Shown: positions 20,073 through 33,667 of the stretch, piece by piece
Position numbering within the stretch: the stretch's first letter is position 1
Layout of the letters: each line of letters starts with the position of its first letter
Origin: Actinomycetaceae bacterium
Lineage (GTDB): Bacteria > Actinomycetota > Actinomycetes > Actinomycetales > Actinomycetaceae
Assembly (NCBI GenBank): GCA_030537735.1
Contig: JAUNVG010000011.1
Coordinates: 1 to 64,000, forward strand
Reading direction: 5' to 3'
DNA: 64,000 nucleotides
Made by a program: the position numbers and the translations under genes
Notes under the pieces: model-generated
Database searches by the model: none
Told to the model about the DNA's origin: nothing
Seen by the model: only the letters and a program-made list of their open reading frames with translations

Positions 20073-21754
20073 TGTTGCTCTTTTCGGGTCGTGGCCACAA
20101 CCCCGACGTGCTCACTTGTATCGCTAACCTCTCTAATGACGAGGTGTTCACACCACCGAGCATGGCCAACGCAATGCTCGACCTCGTGGCTGAAGCGTGG
20201 GCACGCGACCACGATGGAGCCAGTATCTGGGAAGATCCCGAAGTGACGTTTCTTGACCCGTTCACAAAATCAGGCGTGTTCTTGCGGGAGATCACCCGGC
20301 GACTAACTAACGGTTTGGTGTTGAAGATCCCCGACTTACAACAACGTGTCAACCACATTCTCACGCAGCAGGTCTTCGGGATCGCGATCACTGAGCTTAC
20401 GGCGCTACTGGCCCGTCGTAGTGTGTACTGCTCGAAGTTCGCCAACGGGAAGCACTCGATTTGCACCGAGTTCGACGCAGAGGCGGGCAATATCTGGTTT
20501 GAGCGCACTGAGCACACGTGGACGGGAGGCACTCGCGAGAACCGCGTTCATCCCACCAGCGGTGAAGAAATGGTGGTTTACACGCATCGCCGCTGCTCGT
20601 ATTGTGGAGCGAGCGAGGACGAGTACGCACGGGGCACGAATCTAGAAACCCACGCTTATGCGTTTATTCACACCGACAACATTCACGACCGCATCACCGA
20701 GATCTTTGGAGACTCTATGCATTTCGACGTCGTTATCGGAAATCCCCCCTATCAGCTGAGCGACGGTGGGTATGGGACATCGGCACGCCCGATCTACCAA
20801 GAGTTTGTTGAGCAAGCGAAAAAGCTTGAGCCCAGGTATCTTTCGATGGTTATTCCTTCACGCTGGTTTGCTGGTGGTAAAGGCCTTGATGAATTCCGCA
20901 ACCAGATGCTACATGACAACAGGCTAAGAAGTATTCACGATTTTTGGCTAGCCGGAGATGCTTTCCCAGGGGTTGCAATCCAGGGTGGCATCCTATATTT
21001 CCTGTGGAGTCGGGATCATAAAGGTACTTGTGAAATCTCAACGCATTATGCGGGCAAGACTATTTCCAAAATGAGCCGTTCTCTCGTTGAAGATGGTGAC
21101 GATATTTTTATCCGTTACAACGAGGCTATTCCAATTTTGGCGAAAATTCGTGCGATAGAAGAGTCATCTAGTGATAGCAATGGTTCTTTTGAGAGTCTCG
21201 TAAGTTCACGTAAACCGTTCGGTGTCCCAACTAATTTTGAGGTACTGCCTACGCCGGCAAAAACTCGTCTACAAATTTACTGGAACGGCGGATCAGGCTA
21301 CAAAACCCAGGGGCTATCTTGGATTGAGGATTCGAGCATTACTGTTGGCCGGGACTTAATTGACGTGTGGAAAGTTTTCATAAGTGCCGCGTATGGTGAT
21401 CGTGGTGGAGGCGGGGCGAGCCGCGATGCTCCGCCAAAAGCTGTCATTGGTAGGCCTTTTAAAGGTAAGCCTGGCGAAGTTTGCACCGAGACTTATCTTT
21501 GTATAGGCCCCCTCGCGACGGAACAAGAAGCTGATAATGTTTGTGCCTACTTGTCTTGTAAGCTGATTCGATTCTTGATTATGTTGAGGAAACCCTCACA
21601 GCACGCGACAAAGAAAGTCTATGGTTACGTTCCAAGACTTGATTTCACTAAGGTTTGGACCGATGAGCTACTGTACCAACGTTATGGATTGACTCAGGAC
21701 GAAATTGATTTTGTTGAATGGATGATTCGTCCGATGATACTAGGCGACGAGTAA
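20072..21754 (+). CDS. Eco57I-type DNA methyltransferase with NPPY motif and recognition region
   Basis: 560 aa. The start repeats the same entry pattern as the gene before (DEVFTPPSMANAMLDLV). Motif I is unusual: FLDPFTKSGVFL, with K-S where family members normally have glycine-rich CGxG. Motif IV is intact as DVVIGNPPYQL. Between them lie cysteines (YCSKFANGKHSIC, then RCSYCGASED) that could bind zinc. The C-terminal half (about 300-560) has no catalytic motif and is probably the target-recognition part. The overlap with the gene before and the 2-nt gap to the helicase gene make this one operon. Confidence 0.85.
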   Translation: MLLFSGRGHNPDVLTCIANLSNDEVFTPPSMANAMLDLVAEAWARDHDGASIWEDPEVTFLDPFTKSGVFLREITRRLTNGLVLKIPDLQQRVNHILTQQVFGIAITELTALLARRSVYCSKFANGKHSICTEFDAEAGNIWFERTEHTWTGGTRENRVHPTSGEEMVVYTHRRCSYCGASEDEYARGTNLETHAYAFIHTDNIHDRITEIFGDSMHFDVVIGNPPYQLSDGGYGTSARPIYQEFVEQAKKLEPRYLSMVIPSRWFAGGKGLDEFRNQMLHDNRLRSIHDFWLAGDAFPGVAIQGGILYFLWSRDHKGTCEISTHYAGKTISKMSRSLVEDGDDIFIRYNEAIPILAKIRAIEESSSDSNGSFESLVSSRKPFGVPTNFEVLPTPAKTRLQIYWNGGSGYKTQGLSWIEDSSITVGRDLIDVWKVFISAAYGDRGGGGASRDAPPKAVIGRPFKGKPGEVCTETYLCIGPLATEQEADNVCAYLSCKLIRFLIMLRKPSQHATKKVYGYVPRLDFTKVWTDELLYQRYGLTQDEIDFVEWMIRPMILGDE

Positions 21755-21756
21755 CT

Positions 21757-24327
21757 ATGAAAACCGTCGAAGCTCTTTTGCCACCTAAGCCCTCAGCCCG
21801 CCTACGGATTTACGCTTGGACTCCAAAGAATCCGCCCGTTGGTTATGAAGGATTGATTAAGGTTGGCCAAACAACTAAGGAGGATGTCAACGAGCGGATT
21901 CGTGAGTCACAAGGGCAAATGCAGCTAGAGTACACCCTTCACGTGGACGTCATTGCCGAGCGCGAGGACGGGTCGATCTTCCGTGACACGGATGTAATCG
22001 AACGACTCAAGGCTAAAGGTTTCGAGAATCCGCGTTTTGGTTCTGCGCGCGAATGGATACGATGCACGCCCGCTGACGTTCTCACAGCAATTACGGAGCT
22101 GCGCACCGGGCAAGTATATAGCGGCCATCATTACCAAACCTTCCCAATGCGACCGGAACAAGCTCGGGCGGTAGAGCGTACTAAGGAGTACTTCGACTCG
22201 ATTTGGGCTGAAGATCCTCAGGCGGTACCGCGCTTCTTGTGGAATGCGAAGATGCGCTTCGGCAAGACCTTCACCTCCTACCAGCTTGCGAAAAGGCTCG
22301 GCGCAAAGAAAGTGTTGGTGGTGACGTTCAAACCTGCTGTTCAGGACGCTTGGTATGAAGACATCTCCAGCCACGTTGATTTTGAAGGCTGGCAGTACCG
22401 TAGTGCCGTCACCATATCCGAGGCTACGCCGATTGATCCGAGTCGCCCACTGGTCTATTTCGGATCCTTCCAAGACTTGCTCGGTCGAGACAAACGTACC
22501 GGGTTGATCAAGGCGAAAAACGAGTGGGTCCATGCCACAAAGTGGGATTTGGTAATTTTTGATGAATACCATTTCGGGGCCTGGCGAGAATCTGCAAAGG
22601 AGCTCTTTGAAGGCGAGGACGAACGTGAAGCTGCACGCGAACTAGTTAACGAATACAACGAGGGCCTCGAAACCTTCGATACTGAGCTGGATGAACTCGG
22701 CAGCTACGAGCACGAGTTCCTGCCAATTACCACCCGAGCATACCTATATCTTTCAGGGACCCCGTTTAAGGCCTTAGCAACCGGCGAGTTCATTGAGGAA
22801 CAGATCTTTAACTGGACCTACACCGACGAGCAAAAGGCCAAAGCCGACTGGACGAAAAGTCATCCTGAAGAGTGGAATCCCTATGCGTCATTGCCCGAGT
22901 TGCGGCTACTCACCTATCAAATGCCTGATGATTTGGTGGCAGTAGCCCATCAGGGTGAGTTCGACGAATTTGATCTTAATGCGTTCTTTGCGGCAACCGG
23001 CACGGGAGAAAACGCCAGGTTTGCACACGAGCAGGATGTACAAAAATGGCTCGACTTGATTCGCGGTAGCCATGCGCCTAGTCAGACAGATTCTTTGAAA
23101 GCAGGTACACGGCCGCCTTTCCCGTACGCTGACGTACGGCTACTACCGTATCTAAATCACTCCTTTTGGTTCCTACCCAACGTATCCAGCTGCCACGCAA
23201 TGGCTAACCTACTTAAGGCTAGGCACAACACGTACTGGCATGCCTACCAGGTTCTTGTGGTGGCAGGGCCTGGTGCTGGGGTTGGTTTGGACGCCTTACC
23301 ACCAGTACGTACCGCTATTGGTGATGGGCACGACACAAAAACTATTACGCTTTCCTGTGGGAAACTCACAACCGGAGTTACCGTCAAACAGTGGACCGCG
23401 ATCTTGATGCTACGTAACCTCACTAGCCCCGAAACATATTTCCAGGCAGCTTTTCGGGTGCAATCCCCATGGTCGATCAAGAACCCAAATGGAGACAATC
23501 CCAGCGAAGAACAAATTCTCAAGCCGGTGGCGTTCGTCTTCGATTTCGCACCTACACGTGCGCTACGCCAGATCGCAGATTACGGAGCCGGTTTGAGTCC
23601 AGAAGCCGCAACTCCTGAGCATGCGGTAGCTCAGCTGGTAAATTTCCTACCGGTACTCGCCTACGATGGAGCGAATATGACCATGGTAGATGCCGGGCAA
23701 ATCCTCGACATCGCAATGTCGGGCACCTCTGCCACACTTCTAGCACGGAAGTGGGAATCTGCGGTATTGGTGAACGTCGACAACGGCACCTTGCGCAAAA
23801 TCATGGCCAACGAGGCAGCAATCGCCGCAATCATGAAAATTGAAGGTTTTCGCGCCCTCGGCCACGATATCTTCGAAACTGTGGTCAACAAAAGCGAGCA
23901 TGTATCTAAAACTAAGAAGAAACGTGGCCAGGATCTAACCAGAAAGGAAAAGAAGGAACTGACCGCGGAAGAAAAGGAATACAAGAGCAAACGTAAACAA
24001 ATACAAGAAAAACTCATAAAATTTGCTACCCGTATTCCAGCTTTCATGTATTTGACAGATTTCCGGGAAAACACCCTCCAAGATGTGATCACCAAGATCG
24101 AACCCGATCTGTTCAAATCAGTAACCGGCTTATCAGTCGCAGATTTTCACTTGCTAGTTAACTTAGGCGTTTTCAACTCAATCCACATGAACCAGGCCGT
24201 GTTCGCCTTCCGTCGCTACGAAGACGCCTCGCTGTCCTACACCGGAATTCGCTCACATAAGGAGCTACGCAAGGTCGGCTTGTACGACACTGTGATCACC
24301 ATCGAGGAAGCCAATCACAATGTGTGA
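21757..24327 (+). CDS. GIY-YIG/T5orf172-like nuclease fused to SF2 helicase (restriction subunit)
   Basis: 856 aa from the ATG at 21757, 2 nt after the previous stop (an ATG at 21718 overlapping that gene is less likely). Residues about 15-110 look like a GIY-YIG/T5orf172 domain: RIYAWTP, GLIKVGQTTK, VNERIRESQG and a conserved EWI. Then a superfamily 2 helicase: AKMRFGKTFTSYQL (motif I), VIFDEYHFG (motif II, DEYH box), YLYLSGTPFKA (motif III) and FQAAFRVQSPW (motif VI). A lysine-rich segment (KTKKKRGQDLTRKEKKE) separates the C-terminal domain. It is the likely DNA-translocating, cutting subunit of a defence system. No PD-(D/E)xK motif is obvious. Confidence 0.85.
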   Translation: MKTVEALLPPKPSARLRIYAWTPKNPPVGYEGLIKVGQTTKEDVNERIRESQGQMQLEYTLHVDVIAEREDGSIFRDTDVIERLKAKGFENPRFGSAREWIRCTPADVLTAITELRTGQVYSGHHYQTFPMRPEQARAVERTKEYFDSIWAEDPQAVPRFLWNAKMRFGKTFTSYQLAKRLGAKKVLVVTFKPAVQDAWYEDISSHVDFEGWQYRSAVTISEATPIDPSRPLVYFGSFQDLLGRDKRTGLIKAKNEWVHATKWDLVIFDEYHFGAWRESAKELFEGEDEREAARELVNEYNEGLETFDTELDELGSYEHEFLPITTRAYLYLSGTPFKALATGEFIEEQIFNWTYTDEQKAKADWTKSHPEEWNPYASLPELRLLTYQMPDDLVAVAHQGEFDEFDLNAFFAATGTGENARFAHEQDVQKWLDLIRGSHAPSQTDSLKAGTRPPFPYADVRLLPYLNHSFWFLPNVSSCHAMANLLKARHNTYWHAYQVLVVAGPGAGVGLDALPPVRTAIGDGHDTKTITLSCGKLTTGVTVKQWTAILMLRNLTSPETYFQAAFRVQSPWSIKNPNGDNPSEEQILKPVAFVFDFAPTRALRQIADYGAGLSPEAATPEHAVAQLVNFLPVLAYDGANMTMVDAGQILDIAMSGTSATLLARKWESAVLVNVDNGTLRKIMANEAAIAAIMKIEGFRALGHDIFETVVNKSEHVSKTKKKRGQDLTRKEKKELTAEEKEYKSKRKQIQEKLIKFATRIPAFMYLTDFRENTLQDVITKIEPDLFKSVTGLSVADFHLLVNLGVFNSIHMNQAVFAFRRYEDASLSYTGIRSHKELRKVGLYDTVITIEEANHNV

Positions 24328-24733
24328 GGCTCAGCATGCTTTTCACGGTCGCTAGACAACGCGCATATACCTGCAGCAGCTAGTGAGGAACTACTAATCC
24401 GCTTACGTAGTCAAGACGGTGATTTGCCTGGGCAACGTACTTCGTGCAGCAGGTAATTTACGCCTCCGTAAGGGTTACGCTGCCAGCTCCAAACTGCTGT
24501 TAAACCCACTTCGGTATTCTCTCTCGAACCGAATCAAACAGAGCAAACACCTTGTTACCCAAACTTACAATAGATCCCTCTAATGCAACAAAGTTTGGGG
24601 CAAACAACAGTTAGGAATATTGAGGGGCGCCCGTGGAATACCTGCAGAAGGATTTCCACGAGCGCCCGTGACTCGTATCCAGACAAACTTGGAGAGCAAC
24701 AATCGTCTGTACTTATCCAGCTGTCCGGGATCT
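24328..24733. other. Intergenic stretch with a long imperfect hairpin
   Basis: No gene is seen. A stem of GGGCGC-CGTGGAA (24625-24638) and TTTCCACG-GCGCCC (24653-24667) with one mismatch near its centre lies between the restriction operon and the permease stop. It faces both transcripts and could be a shared terminator, although no clear T-tract follows. Confidence 0.5.
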
Positions 24734-26233
<1,500 letters not shown>

Positions 26234-26254
26234 CTACTCGTTAGCTAATGTGGT

Positions 26255-26703
26255 TTATTTGTTATGGAACGAATGTCCCTCCACAGTCACCCTTAGGGTG
26301 ATACCGCGGAAACTGTTACTACGATAAACTCTGCAGGGTTCTTCGACGTCAAAAATTACGAGTCCACCCTGCTCAAGCGACACGATCTCCCCTTTGCCGG
26401 ACATCAGCTGGCGGTCGGATAGGTCACTATAGTCGCCAATCGGCTTAAGCCTTGCGCGCGTAGAGTATTCGACTGACAACTCACCGTCGGAACAATAGAA
26501 GGCTCGAAGGTAGCGGCGCGAAGCTATGAAGTGCTCTTCAGTTTCGAATCCCTCATGTTTGCGCCAAGTTAGGGAGTCCCCAACTGAAAAAGTCACATCT
26601 GGTTGGAGAGCTGCGGACGCCTGAATAGCTTCCAAAGCACGTCCCCATTTCTTAACGTTGCCTAAGTACCGCTGAAATTCGTCTAGATTTGAATAAAGTT
26701 GCA

Positions 26704-26704
<1 letters not shown>
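26255..26704 (-). CDS. ebgC: EbgC/YhcH-family protein, beta subunit of the beta-galactosidase
   Basis: 149-aa protein of the YhcH/YjgK/YiaL (DUF386) cupin-like family. The fold signature is seen in DVTFSVGDSLTWRKHEGFETEEHFIASRRYLRAFY-type spacing and the C-terminal strand pair. E. coli EbgC is the homologous small subunit that activates EbgA. Here the start ATG overlaps the stop of the beta-galactosidase gene by one base (TAATG), which makes the same partnership likely. The symbol rests on this context; stand-alone family members are also linked to sialic-acid use. Confidence 0.75.
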
Positions 26705-29709
<3,005 letters not shown>

Positions 29710-29749
29710 TTACTCCTCCACTTCTTTGGGAAGGTGCATGTCCGGATCT

Positions 29750-29805
29750 GGAAACCGGTTTCCACCTTATTTAATTATTATGAAATGGGCTATCCCGTAT
29801 GTCAA
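29750..29805 (-). promoter_or_regulatory. Promoter and LacI operator of the beta-galactosidase unit
   Basis: On the minus strand: -35 TTGACA (29800-29805), 17-nt spacer, -10 CATAAT (29777-29782). The perfect palindrome GGAAACCGGTTTCC (29750-29763) lies just downstream, where a bound repressor would block transcription. The divergent LacI gene starts at 29914. The same palindrome, with one end base changed, stands in the same position at 37006-37019. Confidence 0.88.
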
Positions 29806-29913
29806 CCCTAGCCACGGACATGTGCCCGCTCTTGAGCTATTCATCGCTTTATACCCCCTAGCTCCAGAAGGCTACGAAAAATGAGAGAATGGTACCACTG
29901 AAAGGATATTTAG

Positions 29914-30918
29914 ATGACTCGAAGAGTGACGATAACTGAAGTAGCTAGGGAAGCTGGGGTTTCTAAGGGGACGGTATCACGTGTGCTTGCTGGAACCTAC
30001 GCCGTCTCGCCTGTCACTGCAGATAAGGTTAATCGTGCCGTTAAGGCTCTCGGATATCTCCCTTCGGTACGGGCTCGAGCACTAGCAACAGGTAAGGCGA
30101 ACGCAATAGCCGTCGTTGTTTCGGAACCATTTGATCTTATGTTCGCAGACCCGACCTTCTCTGTAATCATGAAGGGCGTATTTGACGCGATGAGTAATAC
30201 GGAGTACACGCCGATTGTGCTGCAAGTACAGAGTGAGATAGAACAAAGAAAAGCTATCTATCTTCTGCGGAATCAAGGTGTAGACGCTGTAATCCATTTG
30301 TCCCCTTGGGAGGACAACGGACTTCTGGAGGCGCTTGCCGATTCGTCCCTGCCTGTTGTCTTATGCGGACAGACACGCAATGAGAGATACGTTGAAAAGT
30401 TCTCGCTGGTTTACGCAGATGATGTTGAGGGGGCTCGCAACGCAGCAAGACATCTTTTGGATAAAGGCGTGCAGAAGCCTATTGCTATTACTGGGGCAAT
30501 AACCCAACCGGCAGCGGAGGACCGAGTTAATGGTTATCGGGAGGTATTCGACAGTCAGCTGAGCGATGATAGGGCCTTCTATTGTGGCTGGTCTGAGCAA
30601 GATGGAGTTCAAGCAATCCAAACCGTACTCCAAAGACAGATCGCGTTTGATGGGGTCCTCGCCGGTTCCGATCGGATTGCCCGCGGTGTCCTTACAGTGC
30701 TCAGAGCCAAAGGAATAATGGTCCCTGATGAGGTTAAGGTCATAGGATTCGATGATCACGCAATTGCTACTGAGTTCTACCCCGAATTAACTACTATTGC
30801 TCAACCTATGCATGAGCAAGGCCGCCTCGCCTTCGAGACCGCTGTTGCGATGGCTGAAGGCAAGGAAGCCACTACATACATACTGAACACGCAACTCATT
30901 GAACGTAGCACCACTTAG
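29914..30918 (+). CDS. LacI-family transcriptional regulator
   Basis: 334-aa repressor. N-terminal helix-turn-helix VTITEVAREAGVSKGTVSRVLAG (about residues 4-26) and hinge GYLPSVRARALATG, then a periplasmic-binding-like sugar domain (about residues 60-330). The ATG is preceded by GAAAGGAT. It is divergent from the beta-galactosidase gene and convergent with the GH63-like operon. The GGAAACCGGTTTCC palindromes at both promoters make it the likely common regulator of the two. A TGGTACCA palindrome (about 29890-29898) just before its own gene may be for autoregulation. Confidence 0.92.
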   Translation: MTRRVTITEVAREAGVSKGTVSRVLAGTYAVSPVTADKVNRAVKALGYLPSVRARALATGKANAIAVVVSEPFDLMFADPTFSVIMKGVFDAMSNTEYTPIVLQVQSEIEQRKAIYLLRNQGVDAVIHLSPWEDNGLLEALADSSLPVVLCGQTRNERYVEKFSLVYADDVEGARNAARHLLDKGVQKPIAITGAITQPAAEDRVNGYREVFDSQLSDDRAFYCGWSEQDGVQAIQTVLQRQIAFDGVLAGSDRIARGVLTVLRAKGIMVPDEVKVIGFDDHAIATEFYPELTTIAQPMHEQGRLAFETAVAMAEGKEATTYILNTQLIERSTT

Positions 30919-31120
30919 CGATAGCCCTTCGGTAATCCAACTACGCCCTGACAAGATGCCTTACGTCACTCACCCTGGCTAAGGGGGGAATGTAACACGC
31001 AAATGATGCCGATCACCACCACCCCCCAGCAGTTCCGCCTTTTAAAAAATGAATTCATTCTTCAATTAACTGCAGCCGCCGAGTAAAAGGTAATGAAAGA
31101 CCGCAAGAACGACAGGTAAA

Positions 31121-32797
31121 TTACGCTCGATAATCACGACAAGCTATATCGAGATAAAGCGCGGCAGACCAGCTGAAACTAGTAGTTGCAGCTGTACATC
31201 GTCGGCCCGACACCGGGCTTAGGAACTCGACGGGCCCAGCTCTCTCGACAAATTCAAGAATCTGATTCTTTAGATGTTCAGCCAAAAGCTCATGCCCTTC
31301 TCTCTCCAGAGCTTCCGCTATTAGATATGTTGTGTTTACCCAGATAGGCCCTCTCCACATAATTTCTGCTCTAAAGCCGGCGTCATCTTTAGATACTGAA
31401 GGAACTCCATACGAAGTTGAGAAACGATGCTCATCCATTAGATCGCTACAGATAGCATCGAGTTGTTCTGGTTTTAAAGCACCACTCCACGCCGCTATTA
31501 GTGACAGCACAGTGCGGTGAGTGATTAGCTGCGTCTTGGATTGGGCGAGGAAGCACCTTCGCTCATGATTCCAGAGCTTCTGCAGTTCCTCTCTTAAGAG
31601 CCCAAGACGATGAGCACCACTTTGCGCATCGTAACTGCTGCCGCCCGAATTTTCCAGCGACCATTTGGCGACAATCTTCTCTTGCAAGATTAAGTAAGCC
31701 AACAAATCAGGCGTTTTAACCGGCAGGTCGTAATCAAACACAGGCGAGTCATCTAGACCTGAAGAATACGGATGCGCGTAAGCAGGCACACCTTGAATGG
31801 CAGCAGCATTTTCAGAGAACCACCAAAGCTGACTGTCAGCCACTTTACAATAGTATTCCTCAATCAAGGACGCGCGTTTTGCCTCGCTGCATCTTTGCAT
31901 TACTCGTTCAAACGCCCACCCCGTCAGCGGCGGTTTCGTTAGCGGGATATCGGTTCTCCCCTTAACAGCAGAGCAGTCTGCTTCCATTTTTTTTCGATCT
32001 GCGCGGGGAAGGTCCGCTGAGCTTAGAAGAACCCCGCGATCTGAAACCACATCCGGTAATTGGCCATCTTCCTTTTGGTAACGCAGTGCGATATCCAACT
32101 GCTCAATGGCAAGATCGATATCCCCCAAGCTCAATCCGATAGCAGCGAAGTACGCGTCCCACTGCCAAAGCCCAACATAACCCCGTTTCGAAGGCACAAC
32201 CAATCGCGAGGGCGTGTCGTCGAGAATCATAGTGACTACGTTCGCGCCAAGCGTCCACCAACATTGCCGGACCATCGCTCGACGCGCGGGAGGACTCTTT
32301 GGCGTTTTATCCATCCAATCTTCCACGACTCGATCAGCAGTTTCACGGAACTCTGCGAAGCCATCAAAGTATCGAGACAAACCATACGGCGATTCTTCTG
32401 GTAGAGCCGATATCCTCACACCGTCATCATCTTCTACCGAATGAAGACGCAGATTATCACTGACAGTAATCCGCCAGCTTAAGTTATTCTCTACGCGAAT
32501 CCAGATAGAATTCTCGTAAAGCGCCATAGCTAGGCCTTCAGACAAGACGGATGCCCATACCGCAGTTGGCTTCTTGAGGCCGACCTTAGCGGTACAAGCA
32601 ATCCATTCTACCTCTGCTAGAAGACAGTTTTCGATCGCGACTTCATATTCAACGCAGTAGATGCGGAAACGTCCATCTAACCATTCCACCAGCAGCCGCG
32701 AATTTGGCACTGAGAATAATACTTCACTGAAATCAACGAACTCGAGCTCGCCACTTTTCTTAACATCGGCAGCTTGGTCATCACGATGGAAACTCAT
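31121..32797 (-). CDS. GH63-like (alpha/alpha)6 glycoside hydrolase
   Basis: 558 aa, cytoplasmic. Segments typical of the GH63 mannosyl/glucosylglycerate-hydrolase-like group: GLWQWDAYFAAIG, the KPPLTGWA turn, SGLDDSPVFD, and EIMWRGPIWVNTTYLIAEAL near the C-terminus, plus TSFSWSAAL. An acidic residue in WQWDAYF and the Glu in EIMWRG are probable catalytic acids. It follows the second ABC permease directly (TAG ATG) and so acts on the imported sugar. Mannosylglycerate, glucosylglycerate or another alpha-glycoside are possible; the exact one is not decided by sequence. Confidence 0.75.
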   Translation of the reverse strand: MSFHRDDQAADVKKSGELEFVDFSEVLFSVPNSRLLVEWLDGRFRIYCVEYEVAIENCLLAEVEWIACTAKVGLKKPTAVWASVLSEGLAMALYENSIWIRVENNLSWRITVSDNLRLHSVEDDDGVRISALPEESPYGLSRYFDGFAEFRETADRVVEDWMDKTPKSPPARRAMVRQCWWTLGANVVTMILDDTPSRLVVPSKRGYVGLWQWDAYFAAIGLSLGDIDLAIEQLDIALRYQKEDGQLPDVVSDRGVLLSSADLPRADRKKMEADCSAVKGRTDIPLTKPPLTGWAFERVMQRCSEAKRASLIEEYYCKVADSQLWWFSENAAAIQGVPAYAHPYSSGLDDSPVFDYDLPVKTPDLLAYLILQEKIVAKWSLENSGGSSYDAQSGAHRLGLLREELQKLWNHERRCFLAQSKTQLITHRTVLSLIAAWSGALKPEQLDAICSDLMDEHRFSTSYGVPSVSKDDAGFRAEIMWRGPIWVNTTYLIAEALEREGHELLAEHLKNQILEFVERAGPVEFLSPVSGRRCTAATTSFSWSAALYLDIACRDYRA

Positions 32798-33667
32798 CTA
32801 TCGCCCCCCTAGTCCAGAAGTCGCAAGACTCGACATAATCTGCTTCTGACCAATAATGAAAGCAATAAGCATCGGTACAGTCGAGAGAGCTGTGGCTGCC
32901 ATGATAAGGCCAGTGTTGATACCGCCGAACTGTCCTTGGAACTGAGCTAACAGCAAGGGAACAGTGAACAGATCTGTACTATTCAGCAGAATCAGGGGCA
33001 TTAGAAAGTTATTCCATGCGTCAAGAGCCACAATGATAGCCAAGGCTCCTAACCCAGGCCTGATCATGGGTACAATAATCTGCCAGTAAATACGGAGCCT
33101 GGAGGCACCATCTACCGTTGCAGCTTCCTCTAGCTCTTTTGGTATTGAAAGAACGAACTGTCTTGCTAGAAATACACCAAATGGATTAACTAAAATACCT
33201 GGAATAATCAATGCAAGGTGAGAGTCGATCCAACCTAGCTTAGACATCAGAAGATAAAAGGGGACGAGCGTAACTTGTTTAGGAATCATCTGGCTAACCA
33301 AAACAACCATGAATAGCCACTTACTTCCGGGAAAGTCTATACGCGCAAAGGCATAGCCCGCCATCGACGTAGTCACCAGTGCACCGACAACGATGAGTAT
33401 CGTAATATAAATCGAGTTAGCGTAGGCTCGCCCGAACGGTGCCTGTGTCCATGCCGCTATAACATTCTGAGATGTCCATGGGTCAGGCAGGAAACTCAAA
33501 GGATCTTTAAGAATCTGCGGCAAAGTCTTAAACCCTGTGAGCACCATCCACACAAATGGTGTGAACATCAAGATAGCGCCGATCGCTAAGACTATATGAT
33601 TAAGTGGTTTTAGCTTGCTGATGCGCTGCAGGCCAAAACCATCTTGCCGGCTTCTCTTAGTCTTCAT
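32798..33667 (-). CDS. Sugar ABC transporter permease (MalG-like)
   Basis: 289 aa from the ATG at 33667, which overlaps the preceding permease by 11 nt; the frame continues to 33694 but that start is less likely. Six hydrophobic segments. The EAA loop that contacts the ATPase is seen as EELEEAATVDGASRLRIYWQ. It is a carbohydrate-uptake transporter-1 (CUT1) permease. No ATPase gene lies in the operon, so a shared MsiK-type ATPase elsewhere is likely, as in many actinobacteria. Confidence 0.92.
   Translation of the reverse strand: MKTKRSRQDGFGLQRISKLKPLNHIVLAIGAILMFTPFVWMVLTGFKTLPQILKDPLSFLPDPWTSQNVIAAWTQAPFGRAYANSIYITILIVVGALVTTSMAGYAFARIDFPGSKWLFMVVLVSQMIPKQVTLVPFYLLMSKLGWIDSHLALIIPGILVNPFGVFLARQFVLSIPKELEEAATVDGASRLRIYWQIIVPMIRPGLGALAIIVALDAWNNFLMPLILLNSTDLFTVPLLLAQFQGQFGGINTGLIMAATALSTVPMLIAFIIGQKQIMSSLATSGLGGR

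Noticed and set aside
18378..24733. Integrative element or prophage around the restriction-modification operon
   Set aside because: No integrase, transposase, tRNA target or flanking direct repeats were found.
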